From NCBI GenBank assembly GCA_035326705.1, contig DAOLES010000005.1, forward strand, positions 62,001 to 126,000: a stretch of DNA of 64,000 nt, read 5' to 3'. Positions 9,692-19,024 of the stretch are shown piece after piece. Every line of letters starts with the position of its first letter. The stretch's first letter is position 1. Source of the DNA: Oligoflexia bacterium. GTDB taxonomy: Bacteria > Bdellovibrionota_G > JALEGL01. The position numbers were made by a program, and so were the translations under genes. The notes beneath the pieces were generated by a model. The model saw only the letters and a list, made by a program, of their open reading frames with translations. It was not told the DNA's origin and did not search any database.

Positions 9692-10938
9692 ATGGGGTCA
9701 CTCTTGTCTAAAGCCTGTTGAATATCTTTTTGAATATCTCTCCAATCTTCAATACCTACGGATATTCTAACCAAACCTTGATCAATATCATTTTCTTTTA
9801 AAACCTCTTCACTCATTTCACTGTGCGTTGTACTGGCTGGGTGACAAGCCAAAGATTCCATGCCGCCCAAGCTGACAGCATTTTTGATAATCTTTAGATG
9901 TCTTAAGAAATTAAAGGCTTGGCTTTTACCGCCTTTTAGAACCAATGAAAACAAGGCACCCGGCTGTCCACACTGATCTTCCCATAAGGTTTCTTGTTTG
10001 GAATCCGTAAAATAACCCGGATAATACACCTGCTTTATTGCTGGATGTTGATGAATGGCTTTAACAATGCGCTGTGCATTTTTACTTTGTTTTTCCATTC
10101 GCAGTTGCACTGTGGGCAAGCGACTATCCAAAATCCAACACTCATCCGCTTGCATGATATTGCCTAATAAAGCTCTATACCCGCGCAAGGCATTTAAATG
10201 TTCAATACTTTTTCCTAAAATAACTCCCCCTAACATGTCACTAAAACCAGCCAAGTATTTGGTGGCTGAGTAAACCACCAAGTCTGCGCCCAATTTAATG
10301 GGATGCTGATACGTAGGCCCCATTAGAGTATTATCAACAACCAGCAAAGGTTGCTTTGGATGTTCTTTACAGGCTTGTGCTATTTGCTTTAAATCTAACA
10401 AACATAAGTTAGGATTAGATGGGGTTTCTACAAAAACCATAGCAATGGTTTTATTGTTTTTAATTGTGGTCAATACTTGGTTTAGACTTTTTGCCGGAGC
10501 CTCTATACCTTGAATATTTAGAGGCTGTAACACTTCTTTAATAAGATGGTAGGTTCCGCCATAAAGTGGCGTGGTATAAACAAATGCTTCTCCGGGTTTA
10601 TTGAGAGCCAGCAGCAATGTTGAAATGGCTGCCATACCTGAGTTAAAAACCACAGCATCTTTGGATTTCGGTTCTAATGGCGTTAAATGCTGTTCTAAAA
10701 TTTCTGCATTGGGATGCGACAAACGTGAATAGATAAGCTCTGGTATTTCACCGGCTTCTTTTTCTTTCTTATTCAAGGCTATAGCAAAGGCGTTTTCTGC
10801 TGCTTCTGGTGAAGAAAAAACAAAGGTAGAGCTTCTAAATACTGCCGGTCGGGCTGAACCAACTGATAAAGATGGGTCAAAACCTTCTGTAATCACTGAG
10901 GTTTTTGGATATAAGGTTGATTTTCTTTTTTTTGCCAT
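9688..10938 (-). CDS. Cys/Met metabolism PLP enzyme (methionine gamma-lyase / cystathionine gamma-synthase-like)
   Basis: This 416-residue fold-type I PLP enzyme carries [11 protein letters not shown] with the Schiff-base lysine K227, the ETPSNP loop (about 171-176), and [19 protein letters not shown] near the C terminus. The [12 protein letters not shown] motif is shared by methionine gamma-lyases and O-acetylhomoserine or cystathionine enzymes. The exact reaction (gamma-elimination versus sulfhydrylation) cannot be settled from motifs alone. It starts at ATG 10938 and is divergent from the VOC gene, across an intergenic inverted repeat at 11079-11099. Confidence 0.85.
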   Translation of the reverse strand: MAKKRKSTLYPKTSVITEGFDPSLSVGSARPAVFRSSTFVFSSPEAAENAFAIALNKKEKEAGEIPELIYSRLSHPNAEILEQHLTPLEPKSKDAVVFNSGMAAISTLLLALNKPGEAFVYTTPLYGGTYHLIKEVLQPLNIQGIEAPAKSLNQVLTTIKNNKTIAMVFVETPSNPNLCLLDLKQIAQACKEHPKQPLLVVDNTLMGPTYQHPIKLGADLVVYSATKYLAGFSDMLGGVILGKSIEHLNALRGYRALLGNIMQADECWILDSRLPTVQLRMEKQSKNAQRIVKAIHQHPAIKQVYYPGYFTDSKQETLWEDQCGQPGALFSLVLKGGKSQAFNFLRHLKIIKNAVSLGGMESLACHPASTTHSEMSEEVLKENDIDQGLVRISVGIEDWRDIQKDIQQALDKSDPI

Positions 10939-11078
10939 AACAATGACACGCTATCACTCTCAAACCCCTCTCATCAACAAAATCATAAAACGCATCAAAA
11001 AGAAACCGTATCTTGTTGTTTATAGTTGCTATCCCTTGTGTATGTACTCAAAGTTATTGAATAATTTTGATCTATTCC

Positions 11079-11099
11079 AAAAGGTAGCCGGTACCTTTT
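11079..11099. repeat. Inverted repeat AAAAGGTA-N5-TACCTTTT
   Basis: Perfect 8-bp arms AAAAGGTA and TACCTTTT flank GCCGG. It lies between two divergent genes and shares its arms with the longer palindrome at 46912-46948. It could be an operator or a REP-type element. There is no T-tract, so it is unlikely to be a terminator. Confidence 0.6.
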
Positions 11100-11195
11100 A
11101 GCAGTGTTTTGAATGATATAAAATTTGATCTATTTTTTTTTGCACTTTATAGTTTGCAAGTAAACATACAAAACTTTAGCTTAAGGAGGCTACCT

Positions 11196-11570
11196 ATGTC
11201 TAAAACTACAAACCCTGTCAACTGGTTTGAAATTCCAGCAACAAATATTGAACGTGCTAAAACGTTTTATGAGAATGTTTTTGGAACAAACTTAGATATC
11301 AGTGAAATGGGCCCATATAAAATGGCATTTTTCCCTTGGGATCACCAAGCTGCTGGCTGTCCTGGTGCTTTGGTCATGGGTGAAAATTACACTCCTTCTC
11401 ATCAAGGCAGTACGGTTTATTTTTCTGTAGATAATATTGATGAATGCTTGGCTAAGGTTAAAACTGCCAATGGTAAAGTTTTACAAGAAAAAACCAGCAT
11501 TGGTGAACATGGTGCTATTGCTCACTTTGAAGATACAGAGGGCAATCGTGTCTCATTGCACAGCAAATAA
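11196..11570 (+). CDS. VOC-family (glyoxalase/bleomycin-resistance fold) protein
   Basis: This 124-residue single-domain protein has the pattern WFEIPATNIERAKTFYENVFG at the start and EDTEGNRVSLHSK at the end. That is typical of small VOC enzymes of the PhnB/glyoxalase-like type that bind metal with paired beta-alpha-beta units. I start it at ATG 11196 because a strong AAGGAGG lies seven bases upstream; an in-frame start at 11109 would add 29 non-homologous residues. Substrate is unknown. A second VOC gene, gloA, is at 30800-31222. Confidence 0.85.
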   Translation: MSKTTNPVNWFEIPATNIERAKTFYENVFGTNLDISEMGPYKMAFFPWDHQAAGCPGALVMGENYTPSHQGSTVYFSVDNIDECLAKVKTANGKVLQEKTSIGEHGAIAHFEDTEGNRVSLHSK

Positions 11571-11624
11571 TTTTAGTTTCCAATAAGTAAAATGTTAAAA
11601 AACACTCTTTGCATGCGTCAAACC

Positions 11625-12320
11625 TTAAGCTTTAAAACAGCGTAATGTTTCTTTAAAGATTAAGGTTTGCAACTCACCCAAACTCTCTTTGTACTTATCA
11701 GAAAGATGCAATAAATTTTTTTTGTTTTCAATGGGTAGGTTTATTAATGACGGTTGTTGCTTTTGCATGGACCGATGATCTGGTTCATATTCATTGAAGT
11801 ACGTCGGTTGGTTAGTTTGTATAGGAACAGGAACTGCCACCACCCCAATACCTGTAGTATTAAGATAAGCTCTTTCTAAAATCATGGCATTTCTATCATC
11901 AAACATCCCATCCGATACAACAATAATAATTTTATGACGTCCTTCTGAATTTTCAAGCAAAAGCTCCGCTTCATTTAATGCCGGTGTAATAAATGTTTGA
12001 CTTTGCTCATCTTCTTCATACAAATCGGTAAACCAAGATGAATTCCAATTTTCTCTGATTTCAGATGAAGAACTAGAAAAATCATATAAGGTATTAACCG
12101 TTTGTCCAAAACCTAAAACCGCCACTCTACTTCCATCAGGTTTCTGACTAATGCATGTATCCTGAGCAATGGTTTTTGCAATATTAATAGACTTTTGGAT
12201 GTAGGCAATGCTACCAGAAACATCCACCAATATGACAATATCTGCTCTTTGCTGGGCTATCGCACCAGAAGCAAGACAAAAGACTAAACCTAAAACTAGT
12301 TTTTTAATTTCCCCAAACAT
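11625..12320 (-). CDS. Secreted von Willebrand factor A domain protein
   Basis: The protein begins with a signal peptide (MFGEIKKLVLGLVFCLASGAIAQ) followed directly by a VWA domain. The MIDAS motif DVSGS opens the domain, and VVSDG with further acidic residues follow. VWA domains bind divalent metal and mediate protein contacts; the mature protein of about 210 residues is essentially this one domain. Start codons at 12320 and 12341 are both possible and neither has a good ribosome binding site. It is divergent from the rhodanese gene. The role is unknown. Confidence 0.8.
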   Translation of the reverse strand: MFGEIKKLVLGLVFCLASGAIAQQRADIVILVDVSGSIAYIQKSINIAKTIAQDTCISQKPDGSRVAVLGFGQTVNTLYDFSSSSSEIRENWNSSWFTDLYEEDEQSQTFITPALNEAELLLENSEGRHKIIIVVSDGMFDDRNAMILERAYLNTTGIGVVAVPVPIQTNQPTYFNEYEPDHRSMQKQQPSLINLPIENKKNLLHLSDKYKESLGELQTLIFKETLRCFKA

Positions 12321-12427
12321 GCTTTTTACTAACATGGATAAAATATACAAATCAAGAGCAAAATAAACGACTAAAAGTAACCTATAATCCATGGATTTAT
12401 AATACAAAACACGTTAAGTAAAAAAAC

Positions 12428-12841
12428 ATGTCCCTTCAGCTACCACAAAGCAAAATACTTCTCGTTTTAGTTACATTGTTTAGTGGTGCTTTTTTATTAT
12501 TGCTTTTATGGTTAAAACAACCCTTTTCACCAAAAATACAAACTGTTTCCAAACAAGAGATAAAAAACCTCTTAGCTCAAGAAAAAACAAACAACAGCCC
12601 AATCTTGATTGACTTAAGAACAGACTGGGAAATAAAAAAAACCGGGAAAATTCCCGGTGCAATCCACATCAATTATTTTTCTTTTAACTTTTCTGAAAAA
12701 CTTAAAGCATTGGATCCAAATAAAAGTTATATTGTTTATTGTTGGGTTGGGGTTCGTTCAAATAAAGCTGCTCAAAAAATGCATTCTATGGGTTTAGATG
12801 TCATTGACTATCATGGTGGTATGAAAGACTGGCTAAAATAA
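12428..12841 (+). CDS. Membrane-anchored rhodanese-like protein
   Basis: This 137-residue protein has an N-terminal membrane segment (about 10-30) and one rhodanese domain. It has LIDLRTDWE (about 60-68), GKIPGAIHI (73-81), and an active-site loop CWVGVRS with Cys105. The domain transfers sulfane sulfur or acts as a phosphatase-like scaffold, and here it would face the periplasm. The next gene starts three bases after its stop, implying an operon with the hydroxylase. The physiological acceptor is unknown. Confidence 0.85.
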   Translation: MSLQLPQSKILLVLVTLFSGAFLLLLLWLKQPFSPKIQTVSKQEIKNLLAQEKTNNSPILIDLRTDWEIKKTGKIPGAIHINYFSFNFSEKLKALDPNKSYIVYCWVGVRSNKAAQKMHSMGLDVIDYHGGMKDWLK

Positions 12842-12844
12842 CTC

Positions 12845-13654
12845 ATGTCTAACATAATTTTTAAACCAGAATATATACGGCTTTTTATTTTTTTACTGGG
12901 CTTGATTGTTTTTTCCAGTCTAGAATTTTTCTTTCCTTACCGTTTAAGAAGCTTAAAACGCCGTGAACGTTGGCCAGCTAATATATTGATGGCACTATCC
13001 GCTAATTTTCTTATAAAATTACTTCTTCCAACTGGGCTTATCTTTTTTTCTTTGTATGCCGCTGAGCATAAAATAGGGTTTTTTAATAATACAAAAATTA
13101 ACCCAATCGTTCAGCTGTTTTTTTCATTGCTGATTTTGGATTTTGGAATTTATGTTCAGCATATTGTATTCCATAAAGTTCCTCTATTTTGGCGCTTTCA
13201 TAAAGTTCACCATGCAGATATAGACTTGGATGCGAGCAGCGCTTTGCGCTTTCACCCTCTAGAAATTATTGTTTCATTACTTTACAAAGGTATAATTGTT
13301 ATTGCCTTGGGTATTTCTGTTCAAGCCGTTTTAATCTTTGAAATTCTTTTAAATTTTATGGCCATGTTTAATCATGCCAATATTCATATTCCTAAAAAAA
13401 TAGAGCGTTTGTTACGTTTTTTTATTGTTACTCCACAAATGCATATTGTTCATCACTCTATTGATAGAAAACAATCTGATACCAATTATGGTTTTAATTT
13501 ATCGATTTGGGATAAACTATTTAAAACGTATCAAGCTCAATTTAAAAATGACACTAGCATCGGACTATCATATTATAGAAAAGCGTCTGAGCACCGATTT
13601 ATCAAAATTTTATTTCTTCCTTTTAAACACCTTAAACAAGCCTATGATGATTAA
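12845..13654 (+). CDS. Sterol desaturase / fatty acid hydroxylase family membrane protein
   Basis: This 269-residue polytopic protein has the histidine clusters of the di-iron fatty acid hydroxylase superfamily: HIVFHKVPLFWRFHKVHHAD (HxxxH and HxxHH), NHANIH, and MHIVHHS. These residues coordinate the two irons that activate O2 to hydroxylate or desaturate membrane lipids. It is probably co-transcribed with the rhodanese gene, whose stop is three bases upstream. The lipid substrate cannot be inferred. Confidence 0.85.
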   Translation: MSNIIFKPEYIRLFIFLLGLIVFSSLEFFFPYRLRSLKRRERWPANILMALSANFLIKLLLPTGLIFFSLYAAEHKIGFFNNTKINPIVQLFFSLLILDFGIYVQHIVFHKVPLFWRFHKVHHADIDLDASSALRFHPLEIIVSLLYKGIIVIALGISVQAVLIFEILLNFMAMFNHANIHIPKKIERLLRFFIVTPQMHIVHHSIDRKQSDTNYGFNLSIWDKLFKTYQAQFKNDTSIGLSYYRKASEHRFIKILFLPFKHLKQAYDD

Positions 13655-13665
13655 TATTGCAGCCT

Positions 13666-14670
13666 CTAATTTACCTCTAAATCAATATACTTTAAATCTG
13701 GAACTTCATGTTGAATTTGTTTTTCTATACGATCAATTTCATCGCCTAAAGTTTCTATCACATGATCACCATACTCTAATAAAAACTGCCTTAGGTCACC
13801 TTCTGTTGCTAAATTCTGAATCAACTTATCAAAATCATGGTGACTCATGTACTTTTGGGCAATTTTTTCACCATCAAACTCAACTTCTGCTTTAAACAAT
13901 AAATCTTGCGCACCAATGATGGCTGTTTTAATGTCATAGATCTGATCTATCACAGGTTCTGCTTTTAAAATTTCTAAAATTTTTTTTCTACTCACTTCAG
14001 GTATAGCCTGACCAATCAACAAGCCTCTTGTTCGGTAGGTGATAAATGTTGCTACCCCACCAAGCAAAAGCCCAATCAGAATCGTTGCAACGCTGTCCCA
14101 AAAAGGATTGTGCGTATAGTAACTAAACCCAAGACCAAGGGCAGCAATTAAAACCCCTAAAACTGCGGCACCATCTTCTAAAATTACTGCAACACCCGTT
14201 GGATCAGTACCCCCTTTAAAATAAGAAATAAAACTTTGTTGCTTTTTTTTAGCTTCGTTACTGACTGCTTTAAGCGCTATCAACAAAGTTGCTCCTTCAA
14301 CAATGAATGCAAAGGCTAAGACAACAAACGCTAAGGTATAATCTTCAATTTCATGCGGATCAAATAGACCATGAACTCCATGGTACACCGTCACTCCACA
14401 ACCCAAAAAGAAAATACCTACTGCTGATATAAGGGCCCATATGTAACGCTCTCTAACATAACCATAAGGATGCCTCACATCTGCCTTGCGTTGTGATTTC
14501 TGTATACCCAATGCCAATAAACATTGATTGCTCACATCCGCAAAAGAGTGAATGCCTTCAGACAACATTGAGCTTGATCCGGTAAAAAAAAAGGCAATAA
14601 ATTTTGCCACCATTACAATACTATTTCCAATAATTGCGCTGTATACAGCGACTTTTGATCCACTGGCCAT
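13666..14670 (-). CDS. Cation diffusion facilitator (CDF) family transporter
   Basis: This protein of about 334 residues has six predicted membrane helices. The N-terminal MASGSKVAVYSAIIGN and SSSMLSEGIHSFADVSNQ (metal-binding helix II) are typical, as is RHPYGYVRERY between helices II and III. A cytoplasmic C-terminal domain follows. The pattern is closest to the ZnT9/SLC30A9-like CDF branch. The ATG at 14670 gives the usual N terminus; a TTG at 14757 would add 29 residues with no homologous look. It is expected to export Zn2+ or a related divalent cation in exchange for protons. Confidence 0.85.
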   Translation of the reverse strand: MASGSKVAVYSAIIGNSIVMVAKFIAFFFTGSSSMLSEGIHSFADVSNQCLLALGIQKSQRKADVRHPYGYVRERYIWALISAVGIFFLGCGVTVYHGVHGLFDPHEIEDYTLAFVVLAFAFIVEGATLLIALKAVSNEAKKKQQSFISYFKGGTDPTGVAVILEDGAAVLGVLIAALGLGFSYYTHNPFWDSVATILIGLLLGGVATFITYRTRGLLIGQAIPEVSRKKILEILKAEPVIDQIYDIKTAIIGAQDLLFKAEVEFDGEKIAQKYMSHHDFDKLIQNLATEGDLRQFLLEYGDHVIETLGDEIDRIEKQIQHEVPDLKYIDLEVN

Positions 14671-14903
14671 AAACAAGGAATATATAGTGATTGATGTATA
14701 GGTCAAGCAGTGAGAAATAAATACACGACTAATATGTTTTAAGATGATCTTAAACAATTGTCAGGTCAAGACTTTAACAAGGTTTTTACTCCTATTTATT
14801 CTATTAAGAACTAGGATACTCTCCATTCAAACAGATATGAAAAAGTCTGTTCCCATCAAGAATATTTGGCAGAATAATACTATTTAATTGTATAGCTAAT
14901 CTC

Positions 14904-15875
14904 TTAGATTAATTTTTTTCTCAATCTCATACCTTGCTTGTATTGAAAAAGAAACAAGATCAATAATACAAGTAAAAAATGGCTATTGCTGGATTGACAA
15001 CGATTATTTTTAGAACTTTGAGGCATACTACATTCACTGGAGCCCGGCATTGCAACTGTACCATCAGGGCAATGCTGACAATCCGTAGATCCCAGCATAT
15101 CGGTAAAAGTATTTTCTGGGCAAAGTTGACATGAATTGGATTGAGTAAACTCTGTAAATGTTCCTACTGGGCAATCTTCACAGCCAGGAGAGCCCGTATT
15201 CTCGGTAAAGGTTCCCACCTGACAGATTGTGCAATCTGTTCTGCCAATGACAAAACTTGAAGATGTTCCTTCTTGACATTCTGTGCAAGCATTAGCAGCA
15301 AAAGCATCAGAAAAGGTCCCGGCAGCACACACTCTACAAAAACCATCTCCTGCTTGAGCATAAGTCCCAGGACCACAATTGTCACACCCCATACCAGACT
15401 CATATTGTCCATCAAGACAGCTTGAAGAGTTTAATGCATCCACACAAACATTGGCTCCGGCCAAACTTACTTTTCCAGGTTCACATTCAAAACAAACCAT
15501 AGCTTCTGAATTGGGCTGAAACTCATTTTCTGGACAAATCGTACAGGTGATACTCCCTGTTATGGGTGCATAACTTCCCGGAGAACAGCTTTGACATGAA
15601 GTTTGTCCATAATCAGGTTGAAATTGACCAATTTCACATTCTATACATTCTGCTTGGCCTTCATCTGGATTGAATCTTCCAGGCGGACAAGATGTACAGG
15701 CAGTTGATCCTTCTTCTGCAGCAAAACTTCCTGCTGGGCAATTGGCACAAGGCTCTTGTCCATCAAAGCTATAGGTTCCCGGGGAACAGGGCATAGCAAA
15801 AACGCTTGCGCTCAAGCTCATTAAAAAAAATACAAAAATAAAGATATGTTTCAGTGTATGCATTAGACACATCAT
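14904..15875 (-). CDS. Secreted Cys-rich GCC2/GCC3 (ephrin-receptor-like) repeat protein with C-terminal anchor
   Basis: After a signal peptide (about 1-28), the protein consists of about eight tandem Cys-rich repeats of the form CxxCPxGxFxxxxGxxxC. This is the GCC2/GCC3 or ephrin-receptor ectodomain-like motif better known from eukaryotic surface proteins. The C terminus has a lone Cys (NNRCQSS), a membrane helix SHFLLVLLILFLF and a basic end MRLRKKLI, resembling MYXO-CTERM-like sorting signals. It is probably a disulfide-rich surface protein. The exact ATG is uncertain: 15875, 15872 and 15863 are all possible, and none has a convincing ribosome binding site. Confidence 0.75.
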   Translation of the reverse strand: MMCLMHTLKHIFIFVFFLMSLSASVFAMPCSPGTYSFDGQEPCANCPAGSFAAEEGSTACTSCPPGRFNPDEGQAECIECEIGQFQPDYGQTSCQSCSPGSYAPITGSITCTICPENEFQPNSEAMVCFECEPGKVSLAGANVCVDALNSSSCLDGQYESGMGCDNCGPGTYAQAGDGFCRVCAAGTFSDAFAANACTECQEGTSSSFVIGRTDCTICQVGTFTENTGSPGCEDCPVGTFTEFTQSNSCQLCPENTFTDMLGSTDCQHCPDGTVAMPGSSECSMPQSSKNNRCQSSNSHFLLVLLILFLFQYKQGMRLRKKLI

Positions 15876-16108
15876 AAACCATGATGCTGATCCTTGAAAG
15901 AAAACAATTGTACTGATTTTTTTATTTTATCTATCTCAAAAACAATAGGTATAATATTTTATTAACAACTCAATCCTGTTCATTTGGTTTAATGAAACCC
16001 TATTGCATACAACTTTTAATGTTGTACTTAAGTTAGATGAAATTATTCAAAACTATGGTAGTCTTGTTCAGAAAAAATTTAAATTATTTAAATTAAAGGA
16101 GATCAATC

Positions 16109-16537
16109 ATGGTTATTCATAAAAATGGTTCTGCCGTTTGGACGGGCGGTTTAAAAAATGGCAAAGGAACAGTATCTACACAAAGTGGCGCTTTAAACAA
16201 TCAACCCTATGGTTTTAATACCCGGTTTGAAGGTGCTGCAGGAACCAACCCAGAGGAGCTCATTGGGGCTGCTCACGCAGGGTGTTTTAGCATGGCATTG
16301 GCCAAAATCATTGAAGAAGCTGGCTTGAGTGCAGAAAAAATAGAGACCTCTGCTAAGGTGACTTTAGAAAAATTAGAGGATGGCTTTAACATTACCAAAG
16401 TACATTTGAATTTGAATGCTCAAGTTCCAGGTGCAGATGAAAATACTGTTAAAGAATTGGCACAAAAAGCAAAAGTAGGTTGCCCAGTTTCCAAGCTGCT
16501 TAATGCTGAGATCACACTAGAAACAACTGTTGCTTAA
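16109..16537 (+). CDS. osmC: OsmC/Ohr-family peroxiredoxin
   Basis: This 142-residue protein has the two redox cysteines of the OsmC family, HAGCFSMAL (C59) and VGCPVSKLL (C125), plus NPEELIGAAHA. It starts with MVIHKNGSAVWTGGLKNGKGTV. It reduces organic hydroperoxides via a thiol mechanism in the cytoplasm. A strong AAAGGAG lies seven bases before the ATG. The gene order and length (E. coli OsmC is 143 residues) agree with OsmC rather than Ohr. Confidence 0.9.
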   Translation: MVIHKNGSAVWTGGLKNGKGTVSTQSGALNNQPYGFNTRFEGAAGTNPEELIGAAHAGCFSMALAKIIEEAGLSAEKIETSAKVTLEKLEDGFNITKVHLNLNAQVPGADENTVKELAQKAKVGCPVSKLLNAEITLETTVA

Positions 16538-16540
16538 TAC

Positions 16541-16585
16541 AAAAAAAACTGTGGGGCAGTTAGAAAACTCAAACAAACTGCCCCA
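16541..16585 (-). terminator. Rho-independent terminator
   Basis: Stem TGGGGCAGTT/AACTGCCCCA (16552-16561 with 16576-16585) is followed on the minus strand by CAG and a run of eight T (16541-16548). It ends the DUF4412 gene transcribed from the right and may also serve osmC, which converges on it. Confidence 0.8.
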
Positions 16586-16594
16586 TACTACAAA

Positions 16595-17353
16595 TTACTG
16601 GTTTTGATATTTTTTCTTCATTTCTTCTGCCATTTTTTTCATTTCTTCTATTTTTTTGGCATCCATTCCACCGTTTTTCATGGCATCCATCATTGATTTT
16701 TTCATACCTTCCATATCTTGATCTGCAACTGGAACAGTGTTCATCTTTTTATAATCTTTGGGTAAAGTAAACATGGATGATTTTATATTTTCTTCTTTGA
16801 GTGAAACCACTGTAACTTGGGTTTCAAGCTTGTTACCTTTTTTAGATTCAAACTCTAATGGGAAGCCTTTTATATCTTTAGGCAATATTGAGCGTTTTTT
16901 ATTGGTGTAAAACGCCGCCATCATGGGTTTGTATTTTTTGTACAAACTATCACTTAAACAAACATTTTCAATCTGAGTTTGGCTTTTCTTTTCATAAACC
17001 TGACAGCTATGCCCTGCGATGGTTTTTTTATCTTTTGTGGGTTTAAAATCATCGCTGTTTTTATGATGGACTGCTTCATTGACTGTATGTTCCATATAAG
17101 ATTTCTTTTCAGGAAATAACGTATAGTTTACATTATTTTTAGCATCACTTAAATGAATCATATTACCCATGGGCATGTTTTTAAAATTCATTTCCACCCT
17201 TGTCATTCCATTTTGATAAAAGGCTTGCATGCTACCACTCATATTGTGATTTTCTTGGTTAACCTTAAGTTCATAGTTAATCACTACGCCTTTTGCATAC
17301 ACAGAAAACAATAAGCCAGATAATAGTAAAATAAAATACATGGAACGCATCAT
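16595..17353 (-). CDS. Secreted DUF4412-like protein
   Basis: This 252-residue protein has a signal peptide (about 1-20). Its body fits the DUF4412 pattern, with a beta-rich domain containing KKTIAGHSCQVYEKK (about 109-123), NVCLSDSLYKKYKP and PKDIKGFPLEFES. The C-terminal tail (about 215-252) is a Met/Lys-rich amphipathic segment (EEMKKMAEEMKKK). A good AAAGGAG precedes the ATG. A diverged paralogue lies at 19531-20214. The function is unknown; a periplasmic location is inferred. Confidence 0.75.
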   Translation of the reverse strand: MMRSMYFILLLSGLLFSVYAKGVVINYELKVNQENHNMSGSMQAFYQNGMTRVEMNFKNMPMGNMIHLSDAKNNVNYTLFPEKKSYMEHTVNEAVHHKNSDDFKPTKDKKTIAGHSCQVYEKKSQTQIENVCLSDSLYKKYKPMMAAFYTNKKRSILPKDIKGFPLEFESKKGNKLETQVTVVSLKEENIKSSMFTLPKDYKKMNTVPVADQDMEGMKKSMMDAMKNGGMDAKKIEEMKKMAEEMKKKYQNQ

Positions 17354-17583
17354 AAAAATCTCCTTTAATATTTAATTAGTGATAACCTTTTAACGGCTTT
17401 AAGCCTGAAATTCAACTATATACGCTGACCTATACAATTTATTGCCCCTGCAAAGCTGTGTTAAAATCACCCATTATCGTTATATACACTTAAACAAACT
17501 GCGAAACTTTTTACGCAATTAATTCATAAAATGGGACATTTAACACCGTTTTACAATCCTTAAATCTTGTAAAAGCCTTAATA

Positions 17584-17605
17584 TACAAGCTTTTTATAGC
17601 TTGTA
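17584..17605. promoter_or_regulatory. Inverted repeat upstream of 17636 gene
   Basis: Arms TACAAGCT and AGCTTGTA (8 bp, perfect) flank TTTTAT, 31 bases before the start codon. The position would suit an operator or a leader hairpin. No function is established. Confidence 0.4.
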
Positions 17606-17635
17606 CTTGGCATTATAATTGCTGTTTATGCTCAC

Positions 17636-18340
17636 ATGCAACGACACAATGATACACGCGGCCATGCTGCTATAAAAACAATTGGGATCTTGGGGCTGGT
17701 CCTTGCAAACTACTTCAATATAATATTTGCTCAATCTAACACAGACCATTCATTTAATTATATTGGAGCTCAGCATAACATGCTATCCAATCAAGTGAGT
17801 TGGAAGCAAGTTCGTGAAAGTACATCAGGACCTTTACTTGACTTAAAGTATATCTATAAAGATGGTGATGGTCATGAAGAAATACTTGAATTAAGAGACC
17901 ATCCTGCTTTTAATTACTTTTCTCATCCAGAAAAATTCATTCCTGAAGCCAGACGCATGATGGATCATATCTATTTATTATTGGATAATGTGTATGCACC
18001 AGAAAAACGAGTCTATCATTCAGAAGACAGAACCTTGGTTAGAAAAAAACTTTACGATCACCTTGGCATGCTCAATCATTTTTTTACATTAAGCTGCAAT
18101 CAATTAAAAGATGATCCTGAAACTTATTTGGCTAAATTCCGTGAGAAATACAATGAAGAGAAACCTTCTTTTTTTGGTTATATTGGGGGTGTTGTAGGTT
18201 TTAGTGAAGCATGGGAAGACCATGGTTTAAATATAATGGAAGCCCGCATCAGACAATGCAATGAAGGGTATGGCAATATTGCACAGATATACAGAACACT
18301 GAGTGAAATTTTACACTATCAACTGAACAATAATGGTTGA
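17636..18340 (+). CDS. Secreted protein of unknown function
   Basis: This 234-residue protein has an N-terminal hydrophobic segment (about 15-32, ending IIFAQ) that looks like a signal peptide. The mature part is mostly helical with many His, Asp and Glu residues and two cysteines (SCNQ and RQCN). I do not recognise the family. The ribosome binding site is weak, so the start is provisional. An inverted repeat lies just upstream. Confidence 0.6.
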   Translation: MQRHNDTRGHAAIKTIGILGLVLANYFNIIFAQSNTDHSFNYIGAQHNMLSNQVSWKQVRESTSGPLLDLKYIYKDGDGHEEILELRDHPAFNYFSHPEKFIPEARRMMDHIYLLLDNVYAPEKRVYHSEDRTLVRKKLYDHLGMLNHFFTLSCNQLKDDPETYLAKFREKYNEEKPSFFGYIGGVVGFSEAWEDHGLNIMEARIRQCNEGYGNIAQIYRTLSEILHYQLNNNG

Positions 18341-18412
18341 TAAATAGCTGTTTTATACAAACTGTATTTTGTTCTTTGCTTGACTTTAAATCATAAAAGA
18401 ACTTAACTCTTC

Positions 18413-18916
18413 ATGATGAAATTGGCTTTTTTAATCATTGACATGCAAAAAGAGTTTAACACCAGCTCTGAAACTGAATACTTAATGCAAGAAGCTTCTG
18501 AGTATATTGTATGGACGCATCGTTTATTTAAACACAACCATTGGCCAACCATTGTCATTCAAGATGCAGACATGCCAGATGGCAAAAATAATCCAGGCTA
18601 CGCCATGATTGATGCGCTGTCTTCTATTGAAGCCGATGCTTATGTTTCCAAACTTTTACCCAATTCTTTTTGGGAAACTGAACTCAATACAATTTTAAAA
18701 GGTTACAATGTGGACTCGGTATTGTTGTCTGGATTCAATGCTGCTTATTGCGTGACCGCAACCTATTTTGGTGCACTTGAACGTGGATGGCAACCTTCTA
18801 TTCTTAAAAATGGCATTGCCAGTCATAAAGAGCGTTATGTTCTTCAAGCTCAAGAACTATTTGATTGTTTAAGTTACAATCAAATAGCAGCTTTTATAAA
18901 AAGTAGCTCTCCCTAG
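18413..18916 (+). CDS. Isochorismatase-like cysteine hydrolase
   Basis: This 167-residue protein has the catalytic triad of the isochorismatase-like hydrolases: D10 in FLIIDMQKEF, K80 in AYVSKLLPNSFW and C113 in FNAAYCVTATYFGALERG. Family members hydrolyse amides or enol ethers such as nicotinamide, ureidoacrylate or isochorismate; the substrate cannot be told here. Two ATG codons start the frame (18413 and 18416). It appears monocistronic. Confidence 0.82.
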   Translation: MMKLAFLIIDMQKEFNTSSETEYLMQEASEYIVWTHRLFKHNHWPTIVIQDADMPDGKNNPGYAMIDALSSIEADAYVSKLLPNSFWETELNTILKGYNVDSVLLSGFNAAYCVTATYFGALERGWQPSILKNGIASHKERYVLQAQELFDCLSYNQIAAFIKSSSP

Positions 18917-19024
18917 TATGCTTTATTGATTATAGACATGCAAAATTTCTATTTTTCATACTGAACAAGATACTTAAAATACCTTTTATAAGTTCATGTT
19001 TTGATGTAAATTATTTAAATAATA

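Noticed and set aside
12640..12660. GC-rich hairpin ACCGGG-AAAATT-CCCGGT with flanking A run
   Set aside because: It lies inside the rhodanese domain, in a conserved GKIPGA segment, and is explained by coding.
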